Shown: piece by piece, positions 9,039-16,471 of the stretch
How positions within the stretch are numbered: the first letter of the stretch is position 1
How the letters are laid out: each line of letters begins with the position of its first letter
NCBI GenBank assembly: GCA_937967405.1
Contig: CALCJV010000029.1
Coordinates: 62,001-126,000 of the forward strand
Reading direction: 5' to 3'
From: an uncultured Chloroflexales bacterium
Lineage (GTDB): Bacteria > Chloroflexota > Chloroflexia > Chloroflexales > Chloroflexaceae
Length of the DNA: 64,000 nt
The notes under the pieces: model-generated
What the model was told of the DNA's origin: nothing
Databases searched by the model: none
The model's input: the letters and a program-made list of their open reading frames with translations, nothing else
Program-made: the position numbers and the translations under genes

Positions 9039-10043
9039 ATGACTCAGCTTCCGATCCAGATTGCTGGCATCGGGCACTATCTGCCCCAACAGCAGATCAG
9101 CAGTAGCGACCTTGCGACCCGCCTCGAACTTCCCCATGATTGGATCGCCGCGAAAACTGGCGTACATACGCGCCACTACGCCAATCTCGCCGCCGGTGAG
9201 ACGACCGTTGGGATGGGGTCCGCGGCGGCTCGTATGGCCCTGATCCACGCTAACATACACGTGGATCAGCTTGACGTAATTGTGGCGGCGGCAACCGGTG
9301 CCGAGCAGCTCATTCCCTGCACAGCGGTACTCTTACAACGTGCACTTGGCGCACCGGAAGGGCAAAGTGTCTGCTTTGATGTGAATGCCACGTGTATGAG
9401 TTTTCTGGTTGCACTGCATCTCGTGGCGGCCCAAGTGGCGATGGGAGTGTATCAGACGGCTCTGATCGTGACAAGCGAGATTGCCTCAACCTCGCTCAAC
9501 CCGCGTGAGCCGGAAAGTGCCGCCCTGTTTGGCGATGCGGCCGCAGCGGTGGTCGTGCGGCGCACACCAAGCGGCTCGTCGAGTGCGCTGTGCCATACCC
9601 GTTTGGCCACCTACAGCAGTGGTTCGGCGTATATTGTGGGCTTGGGGGGCGGTACACGCCATCACCCGAATGATCCGACCACTACGCCAGAGATGAACAT
9701 GTTTCACATGGAAGGGCCGCGAGCGTACTTGCAAGTCTTTCGCACGCTGCCGCCGTTTCTAGATACGTTCTTTGCGGAGGTAGGCTGGCGGCGCGAGGAG
9801 ATTGCGGCGGTAGTGCCGCATCAAGCCAGCCAGCACGGGCTTGATCTACTGACCCAGCGACTCCGCTTTCGAGCTGAACAGGTGGTGGCTAATCTCGCAA
9901 CACGCGGCAATACAGTAGCGGCTTCGATCCCGCTAGCCTTGAGCGAGGCGGTGCAGGCTGGGCGCATTCGGCGCGGCGATAGGCTAGCTCTAATCGGGGC
10001 CGGGGCGGGGCTAACGCTCGGCGCAATGGCGTTGGTGTATTAG
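9039..10043 (+). CDS. KASIII/OleA-like condensing enzyme
   Basis: 334 aa thiolase-fold 3-oxoacyl-ACP synthase III family protein. The catalytic triad is visible: Cys in DVNATCMSFLVAL (about 113), His in AVVPHQASQHGLD (about 262) and Asn in TRGNTVAASIPLAL (about 292). It ends in GAGAGLTLGAMALVY, the usual KASIII glycine loop. The start at 9039 follows GAAAGGATG with good spacing. No ACP or other fatty-acid synthesis gene is adjacent; the partners are a dehydrogenase, a hydrolase and an adenylating enzyme. That context favours a head-to-head or specialised Claisen condensation (OleA-like) over housekeeping FabH. This is inferred from the neighbours. Confidence 0.87.
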   Translation: MTQLPIQIAGIGHYLPQQQISSSDLATRLELPHDWIAAKTGVHTRHYANLAAGETTVGMGSAAARMALIHANIHVDQLDVIVAAATGAEQLIPCTAVLLQRALGAPEGQSVCFDVNATCMSFLVALHLVAAQVAMGVYQTALIVTSEIASTSLNPREPESAALFGDAAAAVVVRRTPSGSSSALCHTRLATYSSGSAYIVGLGGGTRHHPNDPTTTPEMNMFHMEGPRAYLQVFRTLPPFLDTFFAEVGWRREEIAAVVPHQASQHGLDLLTQRLRFRAEQVVANLATRGNTVAASIPLALSEAVQAGRIRRGDRLALIGAGAGLTLGAMALVY

Positions 10044-10072
10044 CGGCGACAGAACCACGCAGGGGCGGGCAT

Positions 10073-10855
10073 TCACCCGCCCTCTGGGGCTAGACGCTCT
10101 GTTGCCGATTGCCATGCAGCCAACCCAAATATAGTCGCACCCCACATAGTAAAGGGCATTAAGAAGATAAACCAACCCATATGTTCCCCGATATATGCCA
10201 ATATTGGAGTAATTCCCATCACGAACAAGATCAGGACCAGCCAGTGTAGTGGATATTTCAATTGCCAGCCCAAAATGATGCCTGTGCTCAAAACGAGCGG
10301 GATGAGATAGACAAACAGCATCGCGGTTCCGAGTTCATTGTTGTCCCCAGTATTCTGGAAAAAGATTTGGGGTGCAGAGATCAGTTCTTGTGCAGAAATA
10401 AGCATCAACAGCAATGAAACCATAAAGATTGAGGTGAGCAAGCCAACCAGCGCACTGTGCCGCTGCCGGGTGATCAGGTTGGCACAGAAATAGAGGCAAG
10501 CCCCAGCGAGACCGATGCCCGGTAGGAAGAGTTGCAACATATAAAGCATGTCTGTGTCTATAGCGGAAGTGTCGAGGGTCGCAAGAAAGTCGAGGACTGG
10601 TTTAACGAACAATCCGGAGTAAGCGATCATAAGCGATAGCACTCCGCCAAGCAAGCCCCACTGCGTAGCGTGTCGCCGTTCACTCAGCTGATTGGCCGTG
10701 ATGTAGATCAGCCCCAATAAGTAAACAAGCCCATAGTCCGCCACGTACCTGTAGGTGGAGGTAGAGAAGAGATTATCCGGCCAGTAAGGGATGTAATAGT
10801 GGATGGATGAGGAGAGAAAGTCAATCCCCGATACAAGCAATACCAGTCCATTCAT
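10073..10855 (-). CDS. polytopic membrane protein of unknown function
   Basis: 260 aa with about seven hydrophobic segments (for example GLVYLLGLIYITANQL, LLGGVLSLMIAYSGLFV, LVGLLTSIFMVSLLLMLIS, WLVLILFVMGITPILAYI). The AT content is visibly higher than in neighbouring genes. I do not recognise the family. The start at 10855 overlaps the stop of a 31-codon frame that has the better ribosome-binding site (see 10852-10947), so this protein is either translated by coupling or its true N-terminus is encoded there and a frameshift separates the two. It converges on the KASIII-like gene with a 29-bp gap. Confidence 0.65.
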   Translation of the reverse strand: MNGLVLLVSGIDFLSSSIHYYIPYWPDNLFSTSTYRYVADYGLVYLLGLIYITANQLSERRHATQWGLLGGVLSLMIAYSGLFVKPVLDFLATLDTSAIDTDMLYMLQLFLPGIGLAGACLYFCANLITRQRHSALVGLLTSIFMVSLLLMLISAQELISAPQIFFQNTGDNNELGTAMLFVYLIPLVLSTGIILGWQLKYPLHWLVLILFVMGITPILAYIGEHMGWFIFLMPFTMWGATIFGLAAWQSATERLAPEGG

Positions 10856-10947
10856 ACCGAACCGATTGCCGCACCAAGCAGGGTATAGCCAATAACCGAG
10901 AGGTATGCTCGCGGTGAAGGCCCTGAGAGAGTCAGAGCTGAACGCAT
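10852..10947 (-). CDS. 31-codon ORF upstream of the membrane protein
   Basis: An ATG at 10947 follows a strong AAAGGAGTGACCTA site and opens a 31-codon frame. The second half is hydrophobic (YLSVIGYTLLGAAIGSV), enough for one membrane helix. Its TGA overlaps the ATG of the next gene (ATGA). It could be a small membrane protein, a leader controlling translation of the next gene, or the displaced N-terminus of that gene after a frameshift. The sequence alone does not decide. Confidence 0.45.
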   Translation of the reverse strand: MRSALTLSGPSPRAYLSVIGYTLLGAAIGSV

Positions 10948-11056
10948 TAGGTCACTCCTTTGATTGCGGGTATAGGATAGGCCTCTCCTCTTAAGTGGAC
11001 CATAGGGTTGCCCAATAGGCAATGATACCCACTGGTATCGGGGTAGCTGGGCCCTG

Positions 11057-12130
11057 TTAGCGGAGCACGAGCACGGCCCGCACGGGGCGGTGATCGGAGC
11101 GTTGATCCCACACCCCGATCTCGGCGTGGGTGGCACGCCAGTGCGCGGAGTAGAAGATGTAGTCGAGGCGGATCAGCCACTGTGGGATTGGCATGCCTAG
11201 CACCGTCGGGCGCGAGCTGCCGGGAATATTGGAACCGGGGAAGGTATGCCCTGCGCCGCGCCCCGCCACCAGCCACGCATCCTGCATGGCCGCACTGATG
11301 ATGCGATGAGCGTGGCTGGGGTAGCCCGTGTTGAAATCACCCAGCATCAGCAATGGTTCGGAGCGGCTGCGGGCAAAGGCGGCGAGGGCTTGCAGCTGCG
11401 CCTCGCGCTCGCGCACCGATTCTTCCATCTCGGCCGGACTGAAGCGTAGCGGGCCGCCGTAGCCCAAGCTGGTTGAGTGGGCGTGGATGTTCACGACCAA
11501 CACCTGCCGCCCGTGATAGTCTAGGGCAGCGAGCTGGGGCTGCCCGACCCATCCGTGTATCGGTAGGAGCGCATACTCGTTGGGCGGTAGCGGCGTAAGC
11601 GGGTAACGACTGAGCAAGCCCATGCCAGCAGTGTTCTCGGCGGGGGCCAGCATCTGGTAGGGGTAGTCGGTGCTGAGTTCAGCTTGGATCGCCTGCAAAC
11701 CCGCCGTGCTCAGTTCTTGGATAGCAACGAGATCGGCATCATTAGCCCGAATTGCAGCCACCATGCGCTCAACTTCGGTGTTGTGGTAGAGGGCATTGTA
11801 AGTCAGTACGGTAAGGGTGGTATCGCTGGCATAGGCGGGGGCAGAGTGGGGCAGATACAGCCGCCCAAACAGCCCCACCCACACAGCAGCAGCCAGCCCA
11901 AAGCCAACCCAGAGCGGCGGGTGGCGTGTAGCAAGGGCAATTGGGGGTAGCAGCAGGGCGGGCAAAAACAGGTAGAATGCCAGTGAAGTGAGCAGAAACA
12001 GCCACCACCAGCGATCCCCATAGAGGAGGTGCAAGGCGAGCCAGAGCAGCAGCGCAGCGAGATAGCTATAGGTGAACAGCAGCAGCAGAGATTTCCATGT
12101 TAGATGGGCGAGGGGCGATGCGAACGGCAC
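11057..12130 (-). CDS. membrane-anchored endonuclease/exonuclease/phosphatase-family protein
   Basis: 357 aa from a GTG at 12130 preceded by AGAAAGGA. Three hydrophobic segments in the first ~100 residues anchor it. The rest is an EEP (DNase I/sphingomyelinase-like) domain: LTVLTYNALYHN, DLVAIQELS with the metal-binding Glu, VLVVNIHAHS, LLMLGDFNTG (catalytic Asp and Asn), LDYIFYS and SDHRPVRAVL with the catalytic Asp-His pair. The catalytic domain probably faces outward, as in bacterial proteins with this layout, where the substrate may be nucleic acid or a phosphodiester lipid. The substrate cannot be told from sequence. An extended -10 promoter lies upstream. Confidence 0.85.
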   Translation of the reverse strand: MPFASPLAHLTWKSLLLLFTYSYLAALLLWLALHLLYGDRWWWLFLLTSLAFYLFLPALLLPPIALATRHPPLWVGFGLAAAVWVGLFGRLYLPHSAPAYASDTTLTVLTYNALYHNTEVERMVAAIRANDADLVAIQELSTAGLQAIQAELSTDYPYQMLAPAENTAGMGLLSRYPLTPLPPNEYALLPIHGWVGQPQLAALDYHGRQVLVVNIHAHSTSLGYGGPLRFSPAEMEESVREREAQLQALAAFARSRSEPLLMLGDFNTGYPSHAHRIISAAMQDAWLVAGRGAGHTFPGSNIPGSSRPTVLGMPIPQWLIRLDYIFYSAHWRATHAEIGVWDQRSDHRPVRAVLVLR

Positions 12131-12191
12131 AGGCGAAGGTCCTTTCTGGTGTGATGCAGTGACGGCATGCTGTCCGAAGATACTCCCTGCT

Positions 12192-12200
12192 ATTATAGCA
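12192..12200 (-). promoter_or_regulatory. extended -10 promoter for the EEP-family gene
   Basis: On the minus strand TGCTATAAT reads 12200-12192, giving an extended -10 (TGn-TATAAT) about 60 bp before the GTG start at 12130. No good -35 is seen, as is usual for extended -10 promoters. It is divergent from the promoter at 12211-12239. Confidence 0.55.
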
Positions 12201-12210
12201 CGACAAAAGA

Positions 12211-12239
12211 TTGACAGCTATACTGCGTCATGCTACATT
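12211..12239 (+). promoter_or_regulatory. sigma70-like promoter for the FprA-type reductase
   Basis: TTGACA at 12211-12216, a 17-nt spacer, then TACATT at 12234-12239 preceded by TGC, so it combines a consensus -35 with an extended -10. The reductase starts at 12325. Confidence 0.65.
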
Positions 12240-12324
12240 GGTAGCCCGACAGAGCCATCCAAACTTAAGCATGTGCTGAGCCAAACAAAATTGGTTCAGC
12301 GCAACAAGGAAGCGAGAAAGAGCT

Positions 12325-13725
12325 ATGACACACACCCTTGGTAGCCCGGAACGTCCGGTGCGGATTGCGATTATTGGTGCTGGGCCTGCTGGTTTCTACA
12401 CCGCCGAGTCGTTGCTGAAACGCAGTGAGGTGGTGTGTTCGATAGATTTCTTCAATCGGCTGCCGACTCCCTTCGGGCTTGTACGCGAGGGGGTTGCCCC
12501 CGATCACCAGTCGATCAAGGCGGTAGTGCGCGTGTATGATAAGATTGCCAGTCAGCCAAATGTGCGCTACTTTGGCAATGTAACTGTAGGCGTAGACATT
12601 CCCCTCTCCGATCTGCGTCAGTACTACGACCAGATTGTATATGCGGTTGGAGCACAGTCGGATCGGCGGATGGGCATCGAAGGGGAAGATTTGATCGGGA
12701 GCTATCCGGCCACGATCTTTGTCGGCTGGTACAATGGTCACCCGGATTACCGCGATCTGCACTTCGATTTGAGCCACGAGCGGGTGGTGGTGGTGGGTAA
12801 TGGCAACGTGGCGATGGATGTGACCCGCATCCTTTCAGCGAACCCGGCCTATCTGAGTAAGACCGATATTGCCGATCACGCACTGGAAGCCTTGCGCGAG
12901 AGTAAAGTGCGGGAGGTGGTCGTGTTGGGACGGCGGGGGCCCGCCCAAGCCGCGTTTACCAATCCCGAACTGAAGGAGTTTGGCGAACTCGAAGGTGTGT
13001 CGGTGGTGGTTGATCCGGCGGATGTGGAGCTTGATCCGCAGAGTGAAGCCGCTCTGGCCAATGACAAAACCGCGCTCCGCAATGTGGAGTTGCTGCGTGA
13101 ATACGCAACTCGTGCGGTAGTACCCGGCAATCGCCGAATCGTGATGCGCTTTCTCGTGTCGCCGGTTGAGATCATCGGGACAGATGGGCAGGTTGCGGCC
13201 GTGCGGATCGAGCGCAATGAGCTGTATCAGGCTGAAGATGGCAGCATGCGCCCACGTGGAACGGGGCAGTTTGAGACGCTAGAGGCAGGCATGGTGCTGC
13301 GTTCGGTGGGCTACAAGAGCGTGCCCCTCCCAGATGTGCCCTTTGACGAAAAGCGAGCCGTGATCCCCAATCTTGAGGGGCGCGTGCTGCGTGAGGCAGG
13401 CAGCCCCCATGTCATCCCCGGCGAATATGTGGTCGGCTGGGCCAAGCGCGGGCCATCGGGGGTGATTGGCACGAACAAGCCGGATGCCGTACAGACCGTG
13501 GATGCTATGGTGGCTGATCTGCCGACCCTTGCAGGGATTGACGATAGCCGCCGCGATCCCGCCTTGATTGAGGCACTGGTGGCAGAGCGCAAGCCGGACT
13601 ACGTGACCTACGCGCACTGGCGCAAGCTCGATACGCATGAGGTTGCAGCTGGGGTGGCCCAAGGTCGCCCGCGTGTCAAAGTGACGCGGGTGGAAGAGAT
13701 GCTTGCGGTAATGCACAACGATTAG
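12325..13725 (+). CDS. fprA: FprA-type ferredoxin-NADP+ reductase
   Basis: 466 aa, the length of adrenodoxin reductase/FprA proteins. An FAD-binding Rossmann motif lies at residues ~12-30 (VRIAIIGAGPAGFYTAESL) and is followed by the family hallmark FNRLPTPFGLVREGVAPDH. The NADP-binding site is VVVVGNGNVAMDVTRIL (about 152-168). The C-terminal YVVGWAKRGPSGVIGTNKPDA is typical of the family and lies over the flavin. It transfers electrons between NADPH and ferredoxin or another iron-sulfur carrier in the cytosol. The start follows AAGGAAG. Single-gene unit with its own promoter and terminator. Confidence 0.93.
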   Translation: MTHTLGSPERPVRIAIIGAGPAGFYTAESLLKRSEVVCSIDFFNRLPTPFGLVREGVAPDHQSIKAVVRVYDKIASQPNVRYFGNVTVGVDIPLSDLRQYYDQIVYAVGAQSDRRMGIEGEDLIGSYPATIFVGWYNGHPDYRDLHFDLSHERVVVVGNGNVAMDVTRILSANPAYLSKTDIADHALEALRESKVREVVVLGRRGPAQAAFTNPELKEFGELEGVSVVVDPADVELDPQSEAALANDKTALRNVELLREYATRAVVPGNRRIVMRFLVSPVEIIGTDGQVAAVRIERNELYQAEDGSMRPRGTGQFETLEAGMVLRSVGYKSVPLPDVPFDEKRAVIPNLEGRVLREAGSPHVIPGEYVVGWAKRGPSGVIGTNKPDAVQTVDAMVADLPTLAGIDDSRRDPALIEALVAERKPDYVTYAHWRKLDTHEVAAGVAQGRPRVKVTRVEEMLAVMHND

Positions 13726-13777
13726 CCGCCGCGGAGATGGCAGAAAGCCGTGCTGGTAGCCCCAGCTTGCAGTAGGT

Positions 13778-13817
13778 AGGAGCGGTGCTCTGAGCACGGC
13801 TCCTCTATTATTGTATT
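13778..13817 (+). terminator. hairpin terminator after fprA
   Basis: Near-perfect 13-bp arms AGGAGCGGTGCTC (13778-13790) and GAGCACGGCTCCT (13792-13804) with a single mismatch, followed by a T-rich stretch to about 13817. It sits about 50 bp after the reductase stop. Confidence 0.75.
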
Positions 13818-14086
13818 GGGGGAGATCAGGAGAGATAGCCGAACGATTTTATATTCCCATGCCAAGCCGCTTTGCTAATACCTTTTGCCTAATTCTAACC
13901 GCAGTCAATTCGGATAACTCATCATAGTCACAGATGTGGCAAGGTGTGTTAAGATGCTATAGTAGTGAAATCGATCACACACTGAATGATCCACGGTTGC
14001 TCTGTACAAACCACGAGGGTTTACCACGAAAGACGATGGTTCAATGATGAACAGCACGCACAGTCAGCAACGTTTGAAGATTAGTG
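13818..14086 (+). promoter_or_regulatory. upstream region of the kinase-beta-helix gene with extended -10
   Basis: This AT-richer stretch holds no gene I can support. An extended -10, TGCTATAGT, lies at 13955-13963. The best -35 position holds only TGTGGC. The predicted leader is about 115 nt. A 61-codon frame from 14044 overlaps the kinase gene in another frame and is taken as spurious. Confidence 0.45.
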
Positions 14087-16342
14087 ATGCTGAACACTTT
14101 GCAATCATCAACCGAACAATCAAACACGCCCCCGCGGATCACCGTCGTGCTGAAGCCCGGCTTTCTCTTTCATGGGCGTTACTTGATTGTACGCCAGCTC
14201 AGCAGTGGCGTATCGGGGACAGTGTATGAGGCCGTAGATCGGCGCACACGTCAGCGCGTATCGCTCAAGCATCTCAGTGTAGTTGAAGCGAATACGGCAT
14301 TTGAAGCGCAGTTCATGCAAGTCAGCCCACGCCTCTTGTCACTCGAACATCCCCACCTTGCGCGGGTGGTAGATATGTTTACGGCGAATGAGGGCTGCTT
14401 TGTCGTCAGCGAGCTGATCGCAGGCGATGATTTGTGGACACTGATGCAGCAGCGTCAGATGCACCCCTTTCCTGTGCACGATGTCCTCGATTGGGCTGAG
14501 CAGGTGCTCCAAGCCTTGACTGCGCTGCAAACCATCGGTAGTGGCATGACACACGGCGATATCAAGCCGCACAATCTGCGGATCGTGGCTGGGCGTGGAG
14601 TAGTATTGGTAGATATTGAACTTAACCCAATGTCGCTTGCGAGCCTGATCGAGAATGCGGTAGACCTGAATGATACTGTCTTTTGTGCCCCCGAAAAGCT
14701 ACAGGGTCAGCCACTTACACCTGCGGCAGATCTGTATGCGTTAGGGGCAACGCTCTACCTGCTACTGACCGGGAGTGTACCGCCCAGTGCGCTGGAGCGT
14801 GCGCTAGCCCTCTCACTCGGTGCGCCTGACCCGCTTGTGCCGATCCAGCAACGCAATGCTTCCGTGTCGGCTGAGACTGCGGCGGTGGTGGAACGGGCAC
14901 TGGCCTATGCGCCAGCCGAACGCTTTCAGGATGCGACCCAGATGTGGCAAGCTCTCGGCGATCATCTGGAGTTGCCGGCGTTGGTGGTGGGCAGTGGCAA
15001 AGAGGCTGACTTTGCCACGATCACCGCTGCTTTGGCGGCCGCCGAACCAGCTCAGCGCATTGTGATCCAGCCGGGCCGCTACGCCGAGAGCTTGACGCTG
15101 GAGCAACCCGTATCGCTGATTGGTGAGGGCTTGGCCGGCGAGGTGCTGATTGAGAGTAGCGATGCTGCGTGTCTCACGATCCTGAGCGATCAAGTGAATG
15201 TCCATAACCTCACACTGGTTGCCCGTAAAGTTGCCCCAGCGGAGCCGTTCTTTGCGGTGGCAGTGGCACATGGCTCAGCTGTGATTGAGCAATGCACGAT
15301 CACCAGTGAATCATTGGCTTGCCTCTCGCTGCACGGCAGCACAACGGCGGCCCTTGTGCGCGGCTGCACGATCCGCAATGGTGCAGCCGCAGGCATTGAT
15401 ATTTACGATGGCGCACAAGGCACGGTTGAGGATTGCCAGATTTTCGGCAATACCCGTGCCGGGATCGAGATTAGCAATGCCGCGAATCCGGTCATTCGGC
15501 GATGCAAGATTCAGCATGGGCTTGCCAGTGGCATCTTTGTCACCGAGAATGGGCTAGGCGTGATTGAGGATTGCGAAATCCTTGCGAATGGCGGCGCAGG
15601 GGTAGCAGTGAGCTTTGGCGGCAACCCGATCATCCGGCACTCAACGATCAGTTCGAATAGTGGCGCAGGGGTGTTTGTCTACAAGCAAGGTTTGGGTACG
15701 ATTGAACACTGCACGATTGCGGGCAACCAAGCAGCTGGGGTGGAGATTAAAGAGGGCGGTGATCCGACGGTGCGCCGGTGTGAAATCCACAGTGGTTGGT
15801 TCAGTGGCATCTACGCCCACGCCTACGCCCTCGGACGGGTGACCGGCTGCCAGATTTATGCGAATACCGATGCGAATGTGACAATTGCTGAGCACAGTGC
15901 GATTGTCCTGCGCGAGTGCCAAATCTATGATGGCAAAGCCGAAGGAGTGTGGGTGACGCGGCGCGGTGAGGGCACCCTCGAAAGCTGCGACATCTACGCC
16001 AATACACAAGCCAACCTGACCTTGCACGCTGGCAGCAACCCGATTATTAAACGTTGCCAGATTCGCAATGGGCTGCAAGCGGGTGTGCTTGCGGATGAGG
16101 ATGCGGGCGGCTTGCTGGATGAGTGCCAGATCAGTGGTAATGGCGAGTCGGGGGTGGTGCTGCAAGAACGCTCGAATATTACCCTGATGCGCTGTCGCAT
16201 TCAGCAGAACCAGCAGTATGGGGTAGTCATCGAACGCAATGCAAGCGGTGTGGTGCGCGAGTGTACACTGTCGCTGAATGTGCGTGGGGCGTGGTATCAA
16301 GAGGGGCGCAATCAAGTTCGCAGCATTGACAACTCGGAATAG
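14087..16342 (+). CDS. atypical Ser/Thr protein kinase fused to a right-handed beta-helix
   Basis: 751 aa. Residues ~25-285 form a Hanks-type kinase domain: G-loop LSSGVSGTVYEA, lysine K61 in VSLKHL, catalytic loop THGDIKPHN (D158; HRD reads HGD), and APE as CAPEKL. The DFG position reads D176-I-E, so the metal aspartate remains but Phe and Gly are lost, and activity may be altered or absent. From ~295 on there is a pectate-lyase/NosD-like parallel beta-helix with about 17 coils, many beginning IxxCxI and ending NxxAGI. No membrane helix separates the two parts, so both are cytosolic. The start is the ATG after GAAGATTAGTG. The helix may present a binding surface or recognise a carbohydrate. 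Confidence 0.85.
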   Translation: MLNTLQSSTEQSNTPPRITVVLKPGFLFHGRYLIVRQLSSGVSGTVYEAVDRRTRQRVSLKHLSVVEANTAFEAQFMQVSPRLLSLEHPHLARVVDMFTANEGCFVVSELIAGDDLWTLMQQRQMHPFPVHDVLDWAEQVLQALTALQTIGSGMTHGDIKPHNLRIVAGRGVVLVDIELNPMSLASLIENAVDLNDTVFCAPEKLQGQPLTPAADLYALGATLYLLLTGSVPPSALERALALSLGAPDPLVPIQQRNASVSAETAAVVERALAYAPAERFQDATQMWQALGDHLELPALVVGSGKEADFATITAALAAAEPAQRIVIQPGRYAESLTLEQPVSLIGEGLAGEVLIESSDAACLTILSDQVNVHNLTLVARKVAPAEPFFAVAVAHGSAVIEQCTITSESLACLSLHGSTTAALVRGCTIRNGAAAGIDIYDGAQGTVEDCQIFGNTRAGIEISNAANPVIRRCKIQHGLASGIFVTENGLGVIEDCEILANGGAGVAVSFGGNPIIRHSTISSNSGAGVFVYKQGLGTIEHCTIAGNQAAGVEIKEGGDPTVRRCEIHSGWFSGIYAHAYALGRVTGCQIYANTDANVTIAEHSAIVLRECQIYDGKAEGVWVTRRGEGTLESCDIYANTQANLTLHAGSNPIIKRCQIRNGLQAGVLADEDAGGLLDECQISGNGESGVVLQERSNITLMRCRIQQNQQYGVVIERNASGVVRECTLSLNVRGAWYQEGRNQVRSIDNSE

Positions 16343-16378
16343 CCGGATTGGCTTGGGTTGGCTCACGCGAGATAGCAG

Positions 16379-16408
16379 TTGACATGGTGCACCCCTTCGC
16401 AGTACACT
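16379..16408 (+). promoter_or_regulatory. sigma70-like promoter for the MFS transporter
   Basis: TTGACA at 16379-16384, an 18-nt spacer, TACACT at 16403-16408. The GTG start lies 63 bp downstream. Confidence 0.55.
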
Positions 16409-16471
16409 GTCATAAGACAGAATTCAAAGCGATAGTGTCAGAATATCGAAGAAGCGTGAGGAAAGTGTGCT

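Noticed and set aside
14044-14229. 61-codon plus-strand frame before the kinase gene
   Set aside because: It mostly overlaps the kinase start in another frame and lacks a ribosome-binding site or motif.
15300-16280. Repeated units in DNA suggesting a CRISPR or tandem array
   Set aside because: The periodicity is that of beta-helix coils in a coding frame; the DNA units vary too much for an array and there are no spacers or cas genes.
15641-16366. 241-codon minus-strand frame
   Set aside because: Antisense to the repetitive beta-helix; its apparent repeats mirror those of the real protein.
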